Below are positions 8,201-16,992 of a DNA stretch of 64,000 bases, piece by piece. The position numbers were made by a program, and so were the translations under genes. Under the pieces are notes generated by a model. That model had not been told where the DNA came from. It did not search any database and worked only from the letters and a program-made list of their open reading frames with translations. This DNA comes from Chryseobacterium scophthalmum (GTDB taxonomy: Bacteria; Bacteroidota; Bacteroidia; Flavobacteriales; Weeksellaceae). The stretch's first letter is position 1, and every line of letters starts with the position of its first letter. Where the stretch lies: contig NZ_FSRQ01000002.1 in assembly GCF_900143185.1 (NCBI RefSeq), positions 372,001 through 436,000 of the forward strand. The letters are read 5' to 3'.

Positions 8201-9997
8201 TTATTTCTGCTTCGTCGCCCAAAGCTCCATTTTTCTGTTTAAAACATCCAAAGGAAGACAACCCTGACTCAAAACTTCATCATGGAATTTTGCCAGATTA
8301 AATTTATCGCCCAATTCTTTCTGGTATTTTTCTCTCAGTTCTCTTATTCTTAAAGACCCGATTTTATACCCTAAAGCTTGTCCAGGCATTGCCATATATC
8401 GTTCAACTTCTGCAGTTGCTCCTGCTTCATCGTAAGCAATATTGTTTAGAAAATAAGTAATAGCATCTTCTCTTGTCATTTTTCCTGTGTGAATTCCGGT
8501 GTCAACAACCAAACGAACGGCACGAAGCATTTGATCGCTCAGATATCCCATTTTTTGGTAAGGATCTGTGTACAATCCGAATTCCGGACCTAAAGTTTCA
8601 CAATAATGCGCCCAACCTTCGCCATAAGCTCCAAACCAGCCGAATCTCATGAATTTTGGAAGTTTTGTATTTTCCTGTTGCAGAGAAACCTGATAATGAT
8701 GTCCCGGAATCGCTTCATGCAAGAAAAGAGATTCCATTCCTGAAGTAACGTTGAATTTTGACGGATCAGGAAGTGGCATATAGAAAATTCCCGGTCTTTT
8801 TCCGTCGGGAGTTCCCTGAATATATTCCGCACTTGCGCTTGCTTCTCTGAATTTTTCGGTTTGTCTGATTTCAAACTTAGTTTTTGGTGTTACGCTAAAC
8901 ATGGTTTTCAGCTTCGGAGTTATTTTAGCTAAAATCCCGTTGAAACCATCCAAAACTTCTTTTGATGTTTTGTAAGGCATCGCTTTAGGATCTGTTTTTA
9001 CAGAATTGATAAACTCTTCAAGCGTTCCTTTGAAACCAACTTGGTTTTTTACTTTTTCCATTTCACCACGTAACATCGCAACTTGCTGTAGTCCTATTTT
9101 GTTGATTTCTTCAGGCGTTTTGTTGGTTGTTGTCCAGCTTTTAGCATAATATCTGTAAATATTGTCTCCTTTAGGAAGGCTGTTGTAGCCGTCTGTTTCT
9201 CTGGATTTAGGCAAATATTCTTTTTCTAAAAACTCACCCATTTTTGTATACGCAGGAATGATATTTTTTGTAATCGCTTCTTTATACAGTTTGGTAAGTT
9301 TTTCTTTTTGTTCTTTGCTGAAGCTCTTTGGGAAGTTTTTTACAGGTCCGTAGAAAATATTCTTTTCAAAATCTGGCGTGATGATTTCTTCAGCTTTCAT
9401 CTGAGGAATCATTTTTACCACCAATTTTCTTGGCAGAACGACCTTATTATTTATTCCTTCACGGAAATTATCTGCAGCCGCATTCATCCATTCTGGGAAT
9501 TTTTCCAGTCTTTTTAACCAGTCTTCATAGTCTTTTTCTGTATTGAAAGGCTGACTTCCTTGTCCGCTTCCATACAACGGAAAATTTAGCGGTAAACCTG
9601 TAAACTGGCTGAAAGGAATGTATTCAGGATGATAAGCATAAGCTTCAATTTTATCTTTTAAAGTATAATCTAAAACATCATAAACTACTTTGTCTTCATC
9701 CGAAAGACTATTATAATCTACATTTTCAAGCTGCTTTTGGATGGAATTATAAAAAGCAATTTCCCCCAAAATAAAATCTTTGTCAATATTGATCGGAAGC
9801 TGGTCGTTGTACCTCAAGTCTCCTTGTGAAGTAGCTTCTAAAGGATAAAGCTTCAAATACTGCTCATAATAATTAGACGCAATAGAATCGATGTTGGTTG
9901 GCGTAACTTTCGTTAATGGTGAATCTGATTTTTTGCATGATGAAATGCTCACCGCCAATCCGAGCCCGATTATGGTTTTAAATAAAATATTTTTCAT
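8201..9997 (-). CDS. DUF885 family lipoprotein, putative metal-dependent hydrolase
   Basis: 598-aa protein, size typical of DUF885. The signal peptide ends in a lipobox (SISSC) at about residue 21, so it is probably an outer or periplasm-facing lipoprotein. The motif LHEAIPGHHYQ near residue 427 is the HExxxHH-like site that suggests a zinc peptidase fold; GEGWAHYCE downstream supplies a further acidic or His ligand. Substrate is unknown. It stands alone, with a terminator at 8126-8160. Confidence 0.88.
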   Translation of the reverse strand: MKNILFKTIIGLGLAVSISSCKKSDSPLTKVTPTNIDSIASNYYEQYLKLYPLEATSQGDLRYNDQLPINIDKDFILGEIAFYNSIQKQLENVDYNSLSDEDKVVYDVLDYTLKDKIEAYAYHPEYIPFSQFTGLPLNFPLYGSGQGSQPFNTEKDYEDWLKRLEKFPEWMNAAADNFREGINNKVVLPRKLVVKMIPQMKAEEIITPDFEKNIFYGPVKNFPKSFSKEQKEKLTKLYKEAITKNIIPAYTKMGEFLEKEYLPKSRETDGYNSLPKGDNIYRYYAKSWTTTNKTPEEINKIGLQQVAMLRGEMEKVKNQVGFKGTLEEFINSVKTDPKAMPYKTSKEVLDGFNGILAKITPKLKTMFSVTPKTKFEIRQTEKFREASASAEYIQGTPDGKRPGIFYMPLPDPSKFNVTSGMESLFLHEAIPGHHYQVSLQQENTKLPKFMRFGWFGAYGEGWAHYCETLGPEFGLYTDPYQKMGYLSDQMLRAVRLVVDTGIHTGKMTREDAITYFLNNIAYDEAGATAEVERYMAMPGQALGYKIGSLRIRELREKYQKELGDKFNLAKFHDEVLSQGCLPLDVLNRKMELWATKQK

Positions 9998-10178
9998 AGA
10001 TAATCTTTACCTTTTATTTGTAAGATGAAATACAATGGTTGTTACAAAAATTTTGTTTCAGCATTTTATTCAAATGAATAAATAACAAAAATAACCAATA
10101 TTGTACATCAAATTCGTTTTAAATGTAGATTTTAATAAAAATAATTTTCAAAACATTTTTCAGATTCATACAATTTTT

Positions 10179-10186
10179 TATCTTTG
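10179..10186 (+). promoter_or_regulatory. -7 box TATCTTTG before the acidic protein gene
   Basis: TATCTTTG matches the TAnnTTTG -7 consensus and is 49 bases before the ATG at 10235. A T-rich stretch lies at the -33 position instead of TTTG. The rest of the 237-base gap 9998-10234 is AT-rich without other features that I can see. Confidence 0.5.
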
Positions 10187-10234
10187 CCTAAAGCATTTAA
10201 CAATCATAGTATTACAGTTCTTTTTTAGGAAATA

Positions 10235-10696
10235 ATGAAAGGGATTTTAAAAATTTACCATCCGGACGAAACTCTAAAATACAATATAAGAAGCACTTAT
10301 TGCAAGGCTGTTTATAGTAATCAAAAACACTTTCTGGAAGTAGAGGTCATTACTGACGACGGTTTAGATCATGTAGATGACGATTCTTTGCAGTACAACT
10401 TTCCTCAGCTTTCGCTGGAAATAATTGAATTTCCAATAGATTCTGCCGAAATTGAAGGAAAAACATTCGAAATCAACGATTCTGACGATGAGGTTTATAC
10501 CGAAGTTAATTTGTTTGATGATGAAGATGCCTTCATCTACGACAACGAACTTTGTTTTGAGAAAAACGAAGAAAATGAGCTTCAGGTAATCTGGAAAGGA
10601 ACCATCGATGATTTTTACACAGGTTCTGATACTCCGATTCCTTTCAGACTGAAATGCGAATTTAAGCAAGACGAAATAGAGGTAGACGAAGACTAA
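10235..10696 (+). CDS. Conserved acidic hypothetical protein
   Basis: 153 aa, no signal peptide, strongly acidic throughout with Asp/Glu clusters at about 49-53, 86-98 and the C terminus. Alternating hydrophobic and charged residues suggest a beta-rich cytosolic protein. No domain recognised. A -7 box lies upstream and the exbB gene follows after 173 bases, so it is likely a separate unit. Confidence 0.7.
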   Translation: MKGILKIYHPDETLKYNIRSTYCKAVYSNQKHFLEVEVITDDGLDHVDDDSLQYNFPQLSLEIIEFPIDSAEIEGKTFEINDSDDEVYTEVNLFDDEDAFIYDNELCFEKNEENELQVIWKGTIDDFYTGSDTPIPFRLKCEFKQDEIEVDED

Positions 10697-10869
10697 TCAC
10701 TACCAAAATATAAACTACAAATTTCTTTTCAAATACTTTTTTGGAAAGAAATTTGCTTTTTTAAGACATTATTAGCTTTGGGATGTGTTTTTTAAGCTTA
10801 TTTTAAGATAAGGATTAATAATATTCCATTATTTTTGTCGTTTAAAATCATTATAAAAATAATCAATTA

Positions 10870-11574
10870 ATGCTGTTAACGGAACTTACTCAGATTTTAT
10901 TTGCACAGGTCGCTGTACCTACTGTACCTGTAGAAAAGCTTGAATTTTCTTTTTGGAATATCCTTTTTCATGGTGGTGCTTTCGCTAAAATAGTGATGGT
11001 AACTGTTTTGTTATTAGGAGTTTTCTCGGTTTATCTTTTTTTTGAAAGATTTTTCTTTATTAAAAGAATGACTTCAAAAACGGATTCTAATTTTATGAAT
11101 AACATCGAAGACTTCATAAGAGACGGGAAGATAGAGGCAGCAGCAGATTATTGTAAAACACAGAATTCACCGGAATCCAGAATTTTAGAGAAAGGAATCT
11201 CAAGATTAGGAAGACCTGTTTCTGATATTGTAAGCGCAATGGAGTCTCAGGCTCAAATTGAGGTTGCCAATATGGAAAAAAATCTGAACCTTTTGGCGGT
11301 TGTACCAAGTATTGCACCGATGTTGGGGCTTTTGGGAACGGTAATCGGGATGATTATTGCGTTCTTCGATTTGTCACATGCTGAAGGCGCTTTCTCTCCG
11401 AAAACTTTATCTGAAGGTATTTATACGGCTCTTGGACAGACTGCAGTTGGTTTGGCGGTAGCAATTCCGGCAAATTTTTTCTACAATATTTTGCTGACAA
11501 GAATTGATAAATTCGTTCTGAGAACTCAGAATGTTTCTGGAGAATTTTTAGATATTATCAATAAACCTTTATAA
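10870..11574 (+). CDS. exbB: MotA/TolQ/ExbB proton channel protein
   Basis: 234-aa inner-membrane proton channel subunit that with ExbD energises TonB. Three membrane segments are visible near residues 35-60, 138-165 and 180-205, and the conserved VPSIAPMLGLLGTVIGMI segment lies around 145-162. The next two genes are exbD and a TonB-type protein, spaced 10 and 85 bases, giving a complete transport motor. Assigned to ExbB instead of TolQ because of the TonB neighbour. Confidence 0.92.
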   Translation: MLLTELTQILFAQVAVPTVPVEKLEFSFWNILFHGGAFAKIVMVTVLLLGVFSVYLFFERFFFIKRMTSKTDSNFMNNIEDFIRDGKIEAAADYCKTQNSPESRILEKGISRLGRPVSDIVSAMESQAQIEVANMEKNLNLLAVVPSIAPMLGLLGTVIGMIIAFFDLSHAEGAFSPKTLSEGIYTALGQTAVGLAVAIPANFFYNILLTRIDKFVLRTQNVSGEFLDIINKPL

Positions 11575-11584
11575 ATTCTAACAG

Positions 11585-11980
11585 ATGAAAATTCAGAGAA
11601 GAAATAAAGCGCATCCAGAATTCAGTTTAGCAGCAATGACGGACGTTATCTTGCTGATGTTGATTTTCTTTATGATTACCTCTTCTGCGGCTAATCAAAG
11701 TGCGATTGATGTAAAACTTCCACAAACAGGAAGCGTAGATAATAATATTCCGAATCCGATGACGGTAAGTGTAAAACCAGACGGATCGTATTTTGTAAAT
11801 GATAAACCTGTAAGCAGAGAATTGGTAGAACAGACAATTGTGAGTGATCTTCAGAGCAAATCAGCAAAATCATTTACCATCAGAGCAGACGAAAGCACAA
11901 TGCATAAAGATGTAGTTTTCTTAATGGAAATCGCAGAAAAGCATAAGTTTAATATTGCCATTGCAACGGTAAAAGAATAA
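11585..11980 (+). CDS. exbD: Biopolymer transporter ExbD/TolR
   Basis: 131-aa protein with a short cytosolic N terminus, one membrane segment beginning AAMTDVILLMLIFFMI whose Asp (near residue 21) is the conserved proton-carrying residue, and a periplasmic ExbD/TolR domain ending IATVKE. It pairs with the upstream channel subunit and the downstream TonB-like protein. Confidence 0.93.
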   Translation: MKIQRRNKAHPEFSLAAMTDVILLMLIFFMITSSAANQSAIDVKLPQTGSVDNNIPNPMTVSVKPDGSYFVNDKPVSRELVEQTIVSDLQSKSAKSFTIRADESTMHKDVVFLMEIAEKHKFNIAIATVKE

Positions 11981-12065
11981 GCATTCTGCATTGCTACGAA
12001 TACGCAAATAAGAAAATTAGTGCATTCATGGCAAATAAAAATTATAATTTGAGACCAATAATTCA

Positions 12066-12944
12066 ATGAGAGGTTATACGATAAATAGAGCCGAAGAAAA
12101 TAAAGATAAGGTAAAGAGTGCAGTACTTTCTATCCTTATTTGGTCTGCTATTTTGTTATTCGTTTTCATCTATAAAATGAAACCGACTGAGCGCCCGAAA
12201 GAACCTGAAGTGATTACTACAATGCTCGTCAATTTTGGAGATAACAGAAACGGAGCGGGAATTGAAGAACCTGCCAATCAGGAAGGAAGTTTGGCTGCAA
12301 AAGCTATAGAAACAGCTCCTGAACCGGTGGAGAATGTTGTTTCCGAGCCTAAAACGGTTATCGTTCCCGATCCAAAACCGGAATCAAAAAAAACTGAGGT
12401 TAAAGAAAAAATAATTACCGGAACAAATACCAAAGTTACCGCTCCGAAAAAAGAAGATTCAAAAACCAATAAAAAATCAACGGCAAGTTCGACTACCAAA
12501 AGCACAAAAAGTTCTGCAAAAACTGCCAATTCTAAAACCGGAAATGGTGACGGAAAAGGAACTGCAGCCATCGGAAATCTAATTAGAGGTCGTGGAACAA
12601 AAGCCGGAAGTCAAGGTACAGGAACTGGAATTGGGAACAATGGCGATCCTTTAGGCGGAGATGGAAATGGAGATAGCAAAGTAGGAATTGACCGTCGATT
12701 GATTGGATATATTCCCGGAACAATGGGAAGAGGAGGTGCACAACCAAGCCACAATTGTACAGCAAGCGGATCGATCACAATAGCTTATACTGTAGATAAA
12801 GCCGGAAATATTTCTTCAGCAAGAAGATCAGGAGGAGTTTCAGATCCTTGTGTGGTTTCTACATCTGTTGCATGGGTGAAGAAATACGTGAAAGCTGAAA
12901 AAGCCAGCGTCTCATCCACCGGAACTTACAATATCACATTCTAA
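12066..12944 (+). CDS. Energy transducer TonB-like protein
   Basis: 292 aa: N-terminal membrane anchor at about 18-38, a Pro/Lys/Thr/Ser-rich periplasm-spanning linker (about 45-165), a Gly-rich stretch, and a C-terminal domain of about 80 residues (ASGSITIAYTVDKAGNIS onward) that fits the TonB C-terminal fold. It would carry energy from ExbBD to TonB-dependent outer membrane receptors. The long Gly/Asn/Asp-rich segment (about 155-210) is common in Flavobacteriia versions. Terminator follows at once. Confidence 0.87.
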   Translation: MRGYTINRAEENKDKVKSAVLSILIWSAILLFVFIYKMKPTERPKEPEVITTMLVNFGDNRNGAGIEEPANQEGSLAAKAIETAPEPVENVVSEPKTVIVPDPKPESKKTEVKEKIITGTNTKVTAPKKEDSKTNKKSTASSTTKSTKSSAKTANSKTGNGDGKGTAAIGNLIRGRGTKAGSQGTGTGIGNNGDPLGGDGNGDSKVGIDRRLIGYIPGTMGRGGAQPSHNCTASGSITIAYTVDKAGNISSARRSGGVSDPCVVSTSVAWVKKYVKAEKASVSSTGTYNITF

Positions 12945-12948
12945 AAAT

Positions 12949-12979
12949 ACAAAAGCACTTTATTCAAGTGCTTTTTTTA
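12949..12979 (+). terminator. Terminator after the TonB gene
   Basis: AAAAGCACTT and AAGTGCTTTT form a stem with loop TATTC, followed by a T run. It sits between convergent genes and overlaps the stop of the following minus-strand gene. Confidence 0.75.
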
Positions 12980-13352
12980 TTTCGTTGATTCTATTGATAA
13001 TGGGAAGTGCAAAAATTCCGCTGGTTTTAAGATAGAGTTCGTAGAATGTTTTTCCTTTGTCTAGGAAGTCATTATTCTTTTCACCTTTACCGTTGTAATA
13101 GAAAAGATTTCCAAGCATTTCGTAATAATCTTTGTGATCTCTTTCCTGTCTTTCGTTCACAATTTCGATGATTTCTTCCTTTGATTTTGATGAAAGTTCT
13201 TTAAAATCAAATTTAAAAATGTCTTTCATTAAAGAATCAAAATCGAGCTCTTTCTGCATTAAACTTTCTTCAGGTTTATCTAAAATCAGTTTTTCTAAAG
13301 CTTGAGTTAATTGACGTATTAATCTTAATGTGAATTCTTTATCTGTAATCAT
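12960..13352 (-). CDS. Hypothetical helical cytosolic protein
   Basis: 130 aa, no signal peptide, mostly amphipathic helix by composition (Glu/Lys/Leu-rich), with NERQERDHKDYYEMLGNLFYY in the middle resembling a TPR-like helical pair. I cannot name the family with confidence. It is the distal gene of a short leftward pair with 13403-13888 or stands alone. Confidence 0.65.
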   Translation of the reverse strand: MITDKEFTLRLIRQLTQALEKLILDKPEESLMQKELDFDSLMKDIFKFDFKELSSKSKEEIIEIVNERQERDHKDYYEMLGNLFYYNGKGEKNNDFLDKGKTFYELYLKTSGIFALPIINRINEIKKALE

Positions 13353-13402
13353 AATCTAGTTGCTTGTTGATCGTTGTTTGTTAATGGTTTATATAATATT
13401 AA

Positions 13403-13888
13403 TTAAGATTTAGAATCTAAAAAAAATAATCCGTCTAAGTCATTTTTAGAAATTTCAATTTCTTTTTTGAACTTTATTGTATTGGCTTTATCATCAATAC
13501 CCAATTCAAAATCAGCTAGAAAAACTAGCTTTTCTGGTTTTATTTCCAGCAAAACCACATCTAGAATTCTGAGAGGTGCTTTACAACTTTTACAAATTAA
13601 AAATTGATCGTTGTAATAACCTGAGTCAACGTGGATTTTTCTTTCTTCAATAAATTTAATTTTGTTATTGTCAATTAATAGAAAGTTAGAATCTTTTGTA
13701 CTAAAATATGACCTTATAAAAGGATCTTTCTCTTTTATTTTGTCAGATTTAAAATCTATTCTAAATGTTTTCCCAATATCATTTTTATTAATATTCTCAA
13801 CTTTTAAATAACCAATATTCCATCCTCCTTGTGCAAAAATGAAAGAGTTAAATGACAGAATTAAAAATGTAAATAGGATTGATTTCAT
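13403..13888 (-). CDS. Secreted protein of unknown function
   Basis: 161 aa with a clear signal peptide ending FIFAQ at about residue 19. The mature part is beta-rich and contains a CKSC pair (CKSCKAP) near residue 100 that could form a disulfide or bind metal. No domain recognised. It is only 35 bases from the transporter gene upstream on the same strand. Confidence 0.68.
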   Translation of the reverse strand: MKSILFTFLILSFNSFIFAQGGWNIGYLKVENINKNDIGKTFRIDFKSDKIKEKDPFIRSYFSTKDSNFLLIDNNKIKFIEERKIHVDSGYYNDQFLICKSCKAPLRILDVVLLEIKPEKLVFLADFELGIDDKANTIKFKKEIEISKNDLDGLFFLDSKS

Positions 13889-13922
13889 TTATCTAAATTT
13901 AAATCGGAGTTACTCACACTTT

Positions 13923-15326
13923 TTAAGCGAAAAACAAATATGCCAATCCAATTGCAGTAATTACACCCACCAAATCAGCCAAAAGCATAGCAACTACCGT
14001 ATATCTTGTATTCTTTACAGCTACGGCTCCAAAATAAACTGCAATCACGTAAAACGTCGTGTCTGAGCTTCCCTGAAGAACTGCTGCCAATTTCCCCTGA
14101 AAACTGTCTGCTCCAAAAGTTGCCATTGTATCAACCATCATTCCTCTTGCTCCTGAACCGGATAAAGGCTTAATTAAAGCAGTCGGAAGTCCGTCGACAA
14201 ATCTGGCGTCTAAATTGGCCGTATTGGCAATCCATTTCATTCCATCAATAATGACGTCAAAAACTCCTGAAGTTCTTAAAAGAGAAATTGCAATCAGCAT
14301 TCCTACCAAATAGGGGATAATTTTTACACACGTCCAGAAACCTTCTTTTGCACCTTCAATAAAAGCGTCAAAAACATTAATTTTTTTGTAAACGGCTCCG
14401 AGAACAATGGCAATAAAAATAAATAAGATCAAACCATTGCTTAAAACTTTGCTGAAATCATCCAGTTCGTTTTTGCTCAATTGAACTAAATAGACAACCA
14501 AAAGCGCAATCAATGCTGAAATTCCTCCGACATAGGCCAGAACAATAGGTTTTAATAGATTTATTTTTTGATAAGCAGAAACAATAATCATTGCCGCTAA
14601 AGTCGCAGCAAATGTTGCAATCATACACGGAAGAAAAATATCTGTAGGAGTTTTTGAACCCATCGAAGCTCTGATTGCAATAATAGAAACCGGAATCAAT
14701 GTCATTCCGCCTGCGTGAAGGCAGAGAAACATAATTTGTGAATTGCTCGCTGTCTCTTTATTTGGGTTTAATGTCTGTAAACTTTCCATTGCTTTTAGAC
14801 CAAAAGGAGTTGCGGCATTATCTAAACCTAAAAGATTTGCGCTAAAGTTCATCAACATATGACCGAAAGCAGGATGATTCTTTGGGATTTCTGGAAATAA
14901 TTTTGAGAAAAATGGCTGTATCAATCGGCTTAAAAGATTGATTCCACCAGCTTTTTCGGCGATACTCATGAAGCCCATGAAAAGCGTCATGATTCCTATT
15001 AAACCAAGACAAATTTTAACGGCAGTTTCAGAAGTTCCAATAACACCGTCTGCTTCCTGAACTCGATAAACACTTACATTTTGTTTCAGAGAATCTGTTT
15101 TATAATGAATTCTGCTCTCTGCAAAATCATTTTTTTTCATCAGGCTGTCTCTTACAATGGGGGAGAGTGTAGTGATGTTTTGGGTAGCAATTTGTACGGT
15201 ATCGCCGCCTTTTCCTACAACCATATCATTGAAAATGGTTTTGTAGTGGCTTGACGAGATGTATTTTATACTTGCAATAGTAATGGCGATGATAATGAAA
15301 GCCGACCAAATTCTGCTGAGAACCAT
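13923..15326 (-). CDS. Nucleoside recognition (Gate) domain membrane protein, SpmA-SpmB type
   Basis: 467-aa polytopic membrane protein with two Gate-type halves: the first includes GLIGIMTLFMGFMSIAEKAG, the second VKIIPYLVGMLIAIS and the later GSGARGMMVDTM segment. This corresponds to a fusion of the spore maturation proteins SpmA and SpmB, common in non-sporulating Bacteroidota. The role outside sporulation is unknown; transport of a small molecule is inferred from the domain. A periplasmic insert of about 60 residues follows the first membrane segment. Confidence 0.85.
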   Translation of the reverse strand: MVLSRIWSAFIIIAITIASIKYISSSHYKTIFNDMVVGKGGDTVQIATQNITTLSPIVRDSLMKKNDFAESRIHYKTDSLKQNVSVYRVQEADGVIGTSETAVKICLGLIGIMTLFMGFMSIAEKAGGINLLSRLIQPFFSKLFPEIPKNHPAFGHMLMNFSANLLGLDNAATPFGLKAMESLQTLNPNKETASNSQIMFLCLHAGGMTLIPVSIIAIRASMGSKTPTDIFLPCMIATFAATLAAMIIVSAYQKINLLKPIVLAYVGGISALIALLVVYLVQLSKNELDDFSKVLSNGLILFIFIAIVLGAVYKKINVFDAFIEGAKEGFWTCVKIIPYLVGMLIAISLLRTSGVFDVIIDGMKWIANTANLDARFVDGLPTALIKPLSGSGARGMMVDTMATFGADSFQGKLAAVLQGSSDTTFYVIAVYFGAVAVKNTRYTVVAMLLADLVGVITAIGLAYLFFA

Positions 15327-15402
15327 TTGATTAAATTAATTGTTTAAACTTAGTTAAAAATTCTTCAGATTACAAAAAGGATGAAAATAAATTTCCACAA
15401 TG

Positions 15403-15471
15403 TTTGTCATTCCGTAGGAATCTAAGTTTATAATTTAAAGATTCGAATCTAGATTCCTACGGGATGACAAA
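15403..15471. repeat. Palindromic repeat, GTCATTCCGTAGGAATCT family, copy 1
   Basis: Two 22-base arms (15403-15424 and 15450-15471) are inverted copies with one mismatch, separated by 25 bases. The core is GTCATTCCGTAGGAATCTA. A second full copy is at 32084-32151 and a half copy at 38991-39012. It could also terminate the DUF6973-like gene transcript region. Confidence 0.8.
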
Positions 15472-15480
15472 AAGAAGTTG

Positions 15481-15954
15481 TTATTTTTCATCCAGATAAA
15501 CCAGTTCTCCTTCAAAATCATCATCCAGACTTTTCAAAATTTTGGCATTGGCTGTTTTCTTTTGTAATTCTTTAATAAAAAAGCTTTTCTCAAAAAACTG
15601 ACGATGAATTCCAGGAAGAAGTTCCATGAAATAATCCATCCCTATTTTATTATTATGGAGATCCATTTTTGTTTCCAAAGGTTCATTCGGAAATAATTCT
15701 TCGTGAAGATCGGTGATTTTTTTGCAGAAATCTAATGCTTTTTGAGGTGAAGAAACCTTGCTGCAATACATCATAATCAGGCAACACCAAAGTGAATGTC
15801 TGAAAGCATTTCCTTCACCGTTTTTTGATGCTGTTTTAGGATAAAGTTTCTGTGCGATAGAAAAGGCTTTTATCGTTGCGTAAAAACTTAAAATCGAAAA
15901 AAGAGGGTGCGGTAAAACAGCAGATAAGAGTCTAAAGATTTTCTTTAAACTCAT
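15481..15954 (-). CDS. DUF6973-like protein
   Basis: About 157 aa. The segment GEGNAFRHSLWCCL followed by LHEELFPN and MDLHNNKIGMDYF carries the conserved His, Glu and Asp-His-Asn-Asn residues typical of DUF6973; the function is unknown but the pattern looks enzymatic. The frame is open back to 16014, but that start lies inside the accD terminator (15998-16026); the ATG at 15954 (protein MSLKKIFRLL) is therefore preferred, with 15993 as an alternative. Confidence 0.75.
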   Translation of the reverse strand: MSLKKIFRLLSAVLPHPLFSILSFYATIKAFSIAQKLYPKTASKNGEGNAFRHSLWCCLIMMYCSKVSSPQKALDFCKKITDLHEELFPNEPLETKMDLHNNKIGMDYFMELLPGIHRQFFEKSFFIKELQKKTANAKILKSLDDDFEGELVYLDEK

Positions 15955-15990
15955 TGATGTGATGGTATTTAAAACGACTTTAAATGTCCT

Positions 15991-16026
15991 CATAAAAATA
16001 AAAATCTCTCCCAAATTGAGAGAGAT
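15991..16026 (-). terminator. Terminator after accD
   Basis: On the minus strand ATCTCTC and GAGAGAT pair across a short loop and are followed by TTTTTATTTTT. It is 23 bases past the accD stop and argues against the longest start of the next gene. Confidence 0.75.
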
Positions 16027-16048
16027 GATATGTTTTTTAGTTTAAATT

Positions 16049-16903
16049 TTAAGCTTTTACAGCCAAAAGATTTACTGTTTTAGAAACAACTTCTTTAATT
16101 TCTGTTCTTTTCACAATAAAATCTACAAAACCTTTTTCCTGTAAAAATTCTGAAGTCTGGAAACCTTCCGGTAAATCTCTACCGATGGTTTCACGGATAA
16201 CTCTTGGTCCTGCAAATCCGATCAAAGCTTTTGGTTCTGCCATAATAATATCTGCAGTCATTGCAAAAGAAGCGGTAATTCCACCGAAAGTTGGGTCACA
16301 AAGATAAGCGATGTATAAAAGTCCTGCTTCTGAAAGCTGAGCCAATTTAGCCTGAACTTTTGCCAACTGCATCAAAGAATATGTTGCTTCCTGCATTCTT
16401 GCTCCTCCAGACTGACAAATAATCATGTATGGAAGTCTTTTTTCGATACAGTAATCAATTGCTCTTCTGATTTTTTCACCCATCACAGAACCTAAAGATC
16501 CTCCGATGAACGCAAAATCCATACAAGAAACTACCATCTCGGTTCCGTTTACGGTTCCTACAGCATTTCTGATAGAATCAGTAAGCTTTGTTTTTGCTTT
16601 TACTTCTTTTAGACGGTCGGTATATGACTTGGTATCTTTAAAGCTAAGAATATCAATACTTTCCACATTTGGATCAAGCTCAGTGAATTTTCCTTCGTCA
16701 AAAAGGATGTCAAAAAACTCTGCACTTCCTATTCTTACATGAAAATCGTCTTCAGGAGAAACATAATTGTTTTTCTTTAATTCGTCGTGTTCCACTACTT
16801 TTCCTGATGGAGTCTGATGCCAAAGACCTTTTGGTACGTCTTTTTTATCATCTGTAGAAGTGGTAATATTTTGTGCTTTTCTTTTAAACCAGTCGAATGC
16901 CAT
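16049..16903 (-). CDS. accD: Acetyl-CoA carboxylase carboxyltransferase subunit beta
   Basis: 284-aa carboxyltransferase beta subunit for malonyl-CoA synthesis in fatty acid formation. The crotonase-fold core is clear: [24 protein letters not shown] and [10 protein letters not shown]. In E. coli AccD the N-terminal zinc ribbon has four cysteines; here the aligned stretch (about residues 27-60, [12 protein letters not shown] onward) has none, so zinc binding is lost. My recollection is that this is shared by Bacteroidota. Followed by a terminator; fbaA lies upstream. Confidence 0.93.
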   Translation of the reverse strand: MAFDWFKRKAQNITTSTDDKKDVPKGLWHQTPSGKVVEHDELKKNNYVSPEDDFHVRIGSAEFFDILFDEGKFTELDPNVESIDILSFKDTKSYTDRLKEVKAKTKLTDSIRNAVGTVNGTEMVVSCMDFAFIGGSLGSVMGEKIRRAIDYCIEKRLPYMIICQSGGARMQEATYSLMQLAKVQAKLAQLSEAGLLYIAYLCDPTFGGITASFAMTADIIMAEPKALIGFAGPRVIRETIGRDLPEGFQTSEFLQEKGFVDFIVKRTEIKEVVSKTVNLLAVKA

Positions 16904-16929
16904 CTTGTATGTATTAATGTATAAAAGTA

Positions 16930-16982
16930 AGTGTATTAATGTAAAATTTTCAAATCATGAATACATTTTACATTAATACACT
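16930..16982. repeat. Perfect 18-bp inverted repeat between accD and fbaA
   Basis: Arms 16930-16947 and 16965-16982 (AGTGTATTAATGTAAAAT and its exact complement) are separated by 17 bases. A third partial copy, GTATTAATGTA, occurs at 16911-16921. It may act as terminator for fbaA, though the stem is very AT-rich, or be a mobile palindromic element. Confidence 0.7.
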
Positions 16983-16992
16983 GATACAATTT

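Noticed and set aside
12278..12571. 97-aa antisense ORF in the TonB gene
   Set aside because: It is the reverse of the Lys/Thr/Ser/Gly linker and has Val/Phe/Leu bias expected from that shadow.
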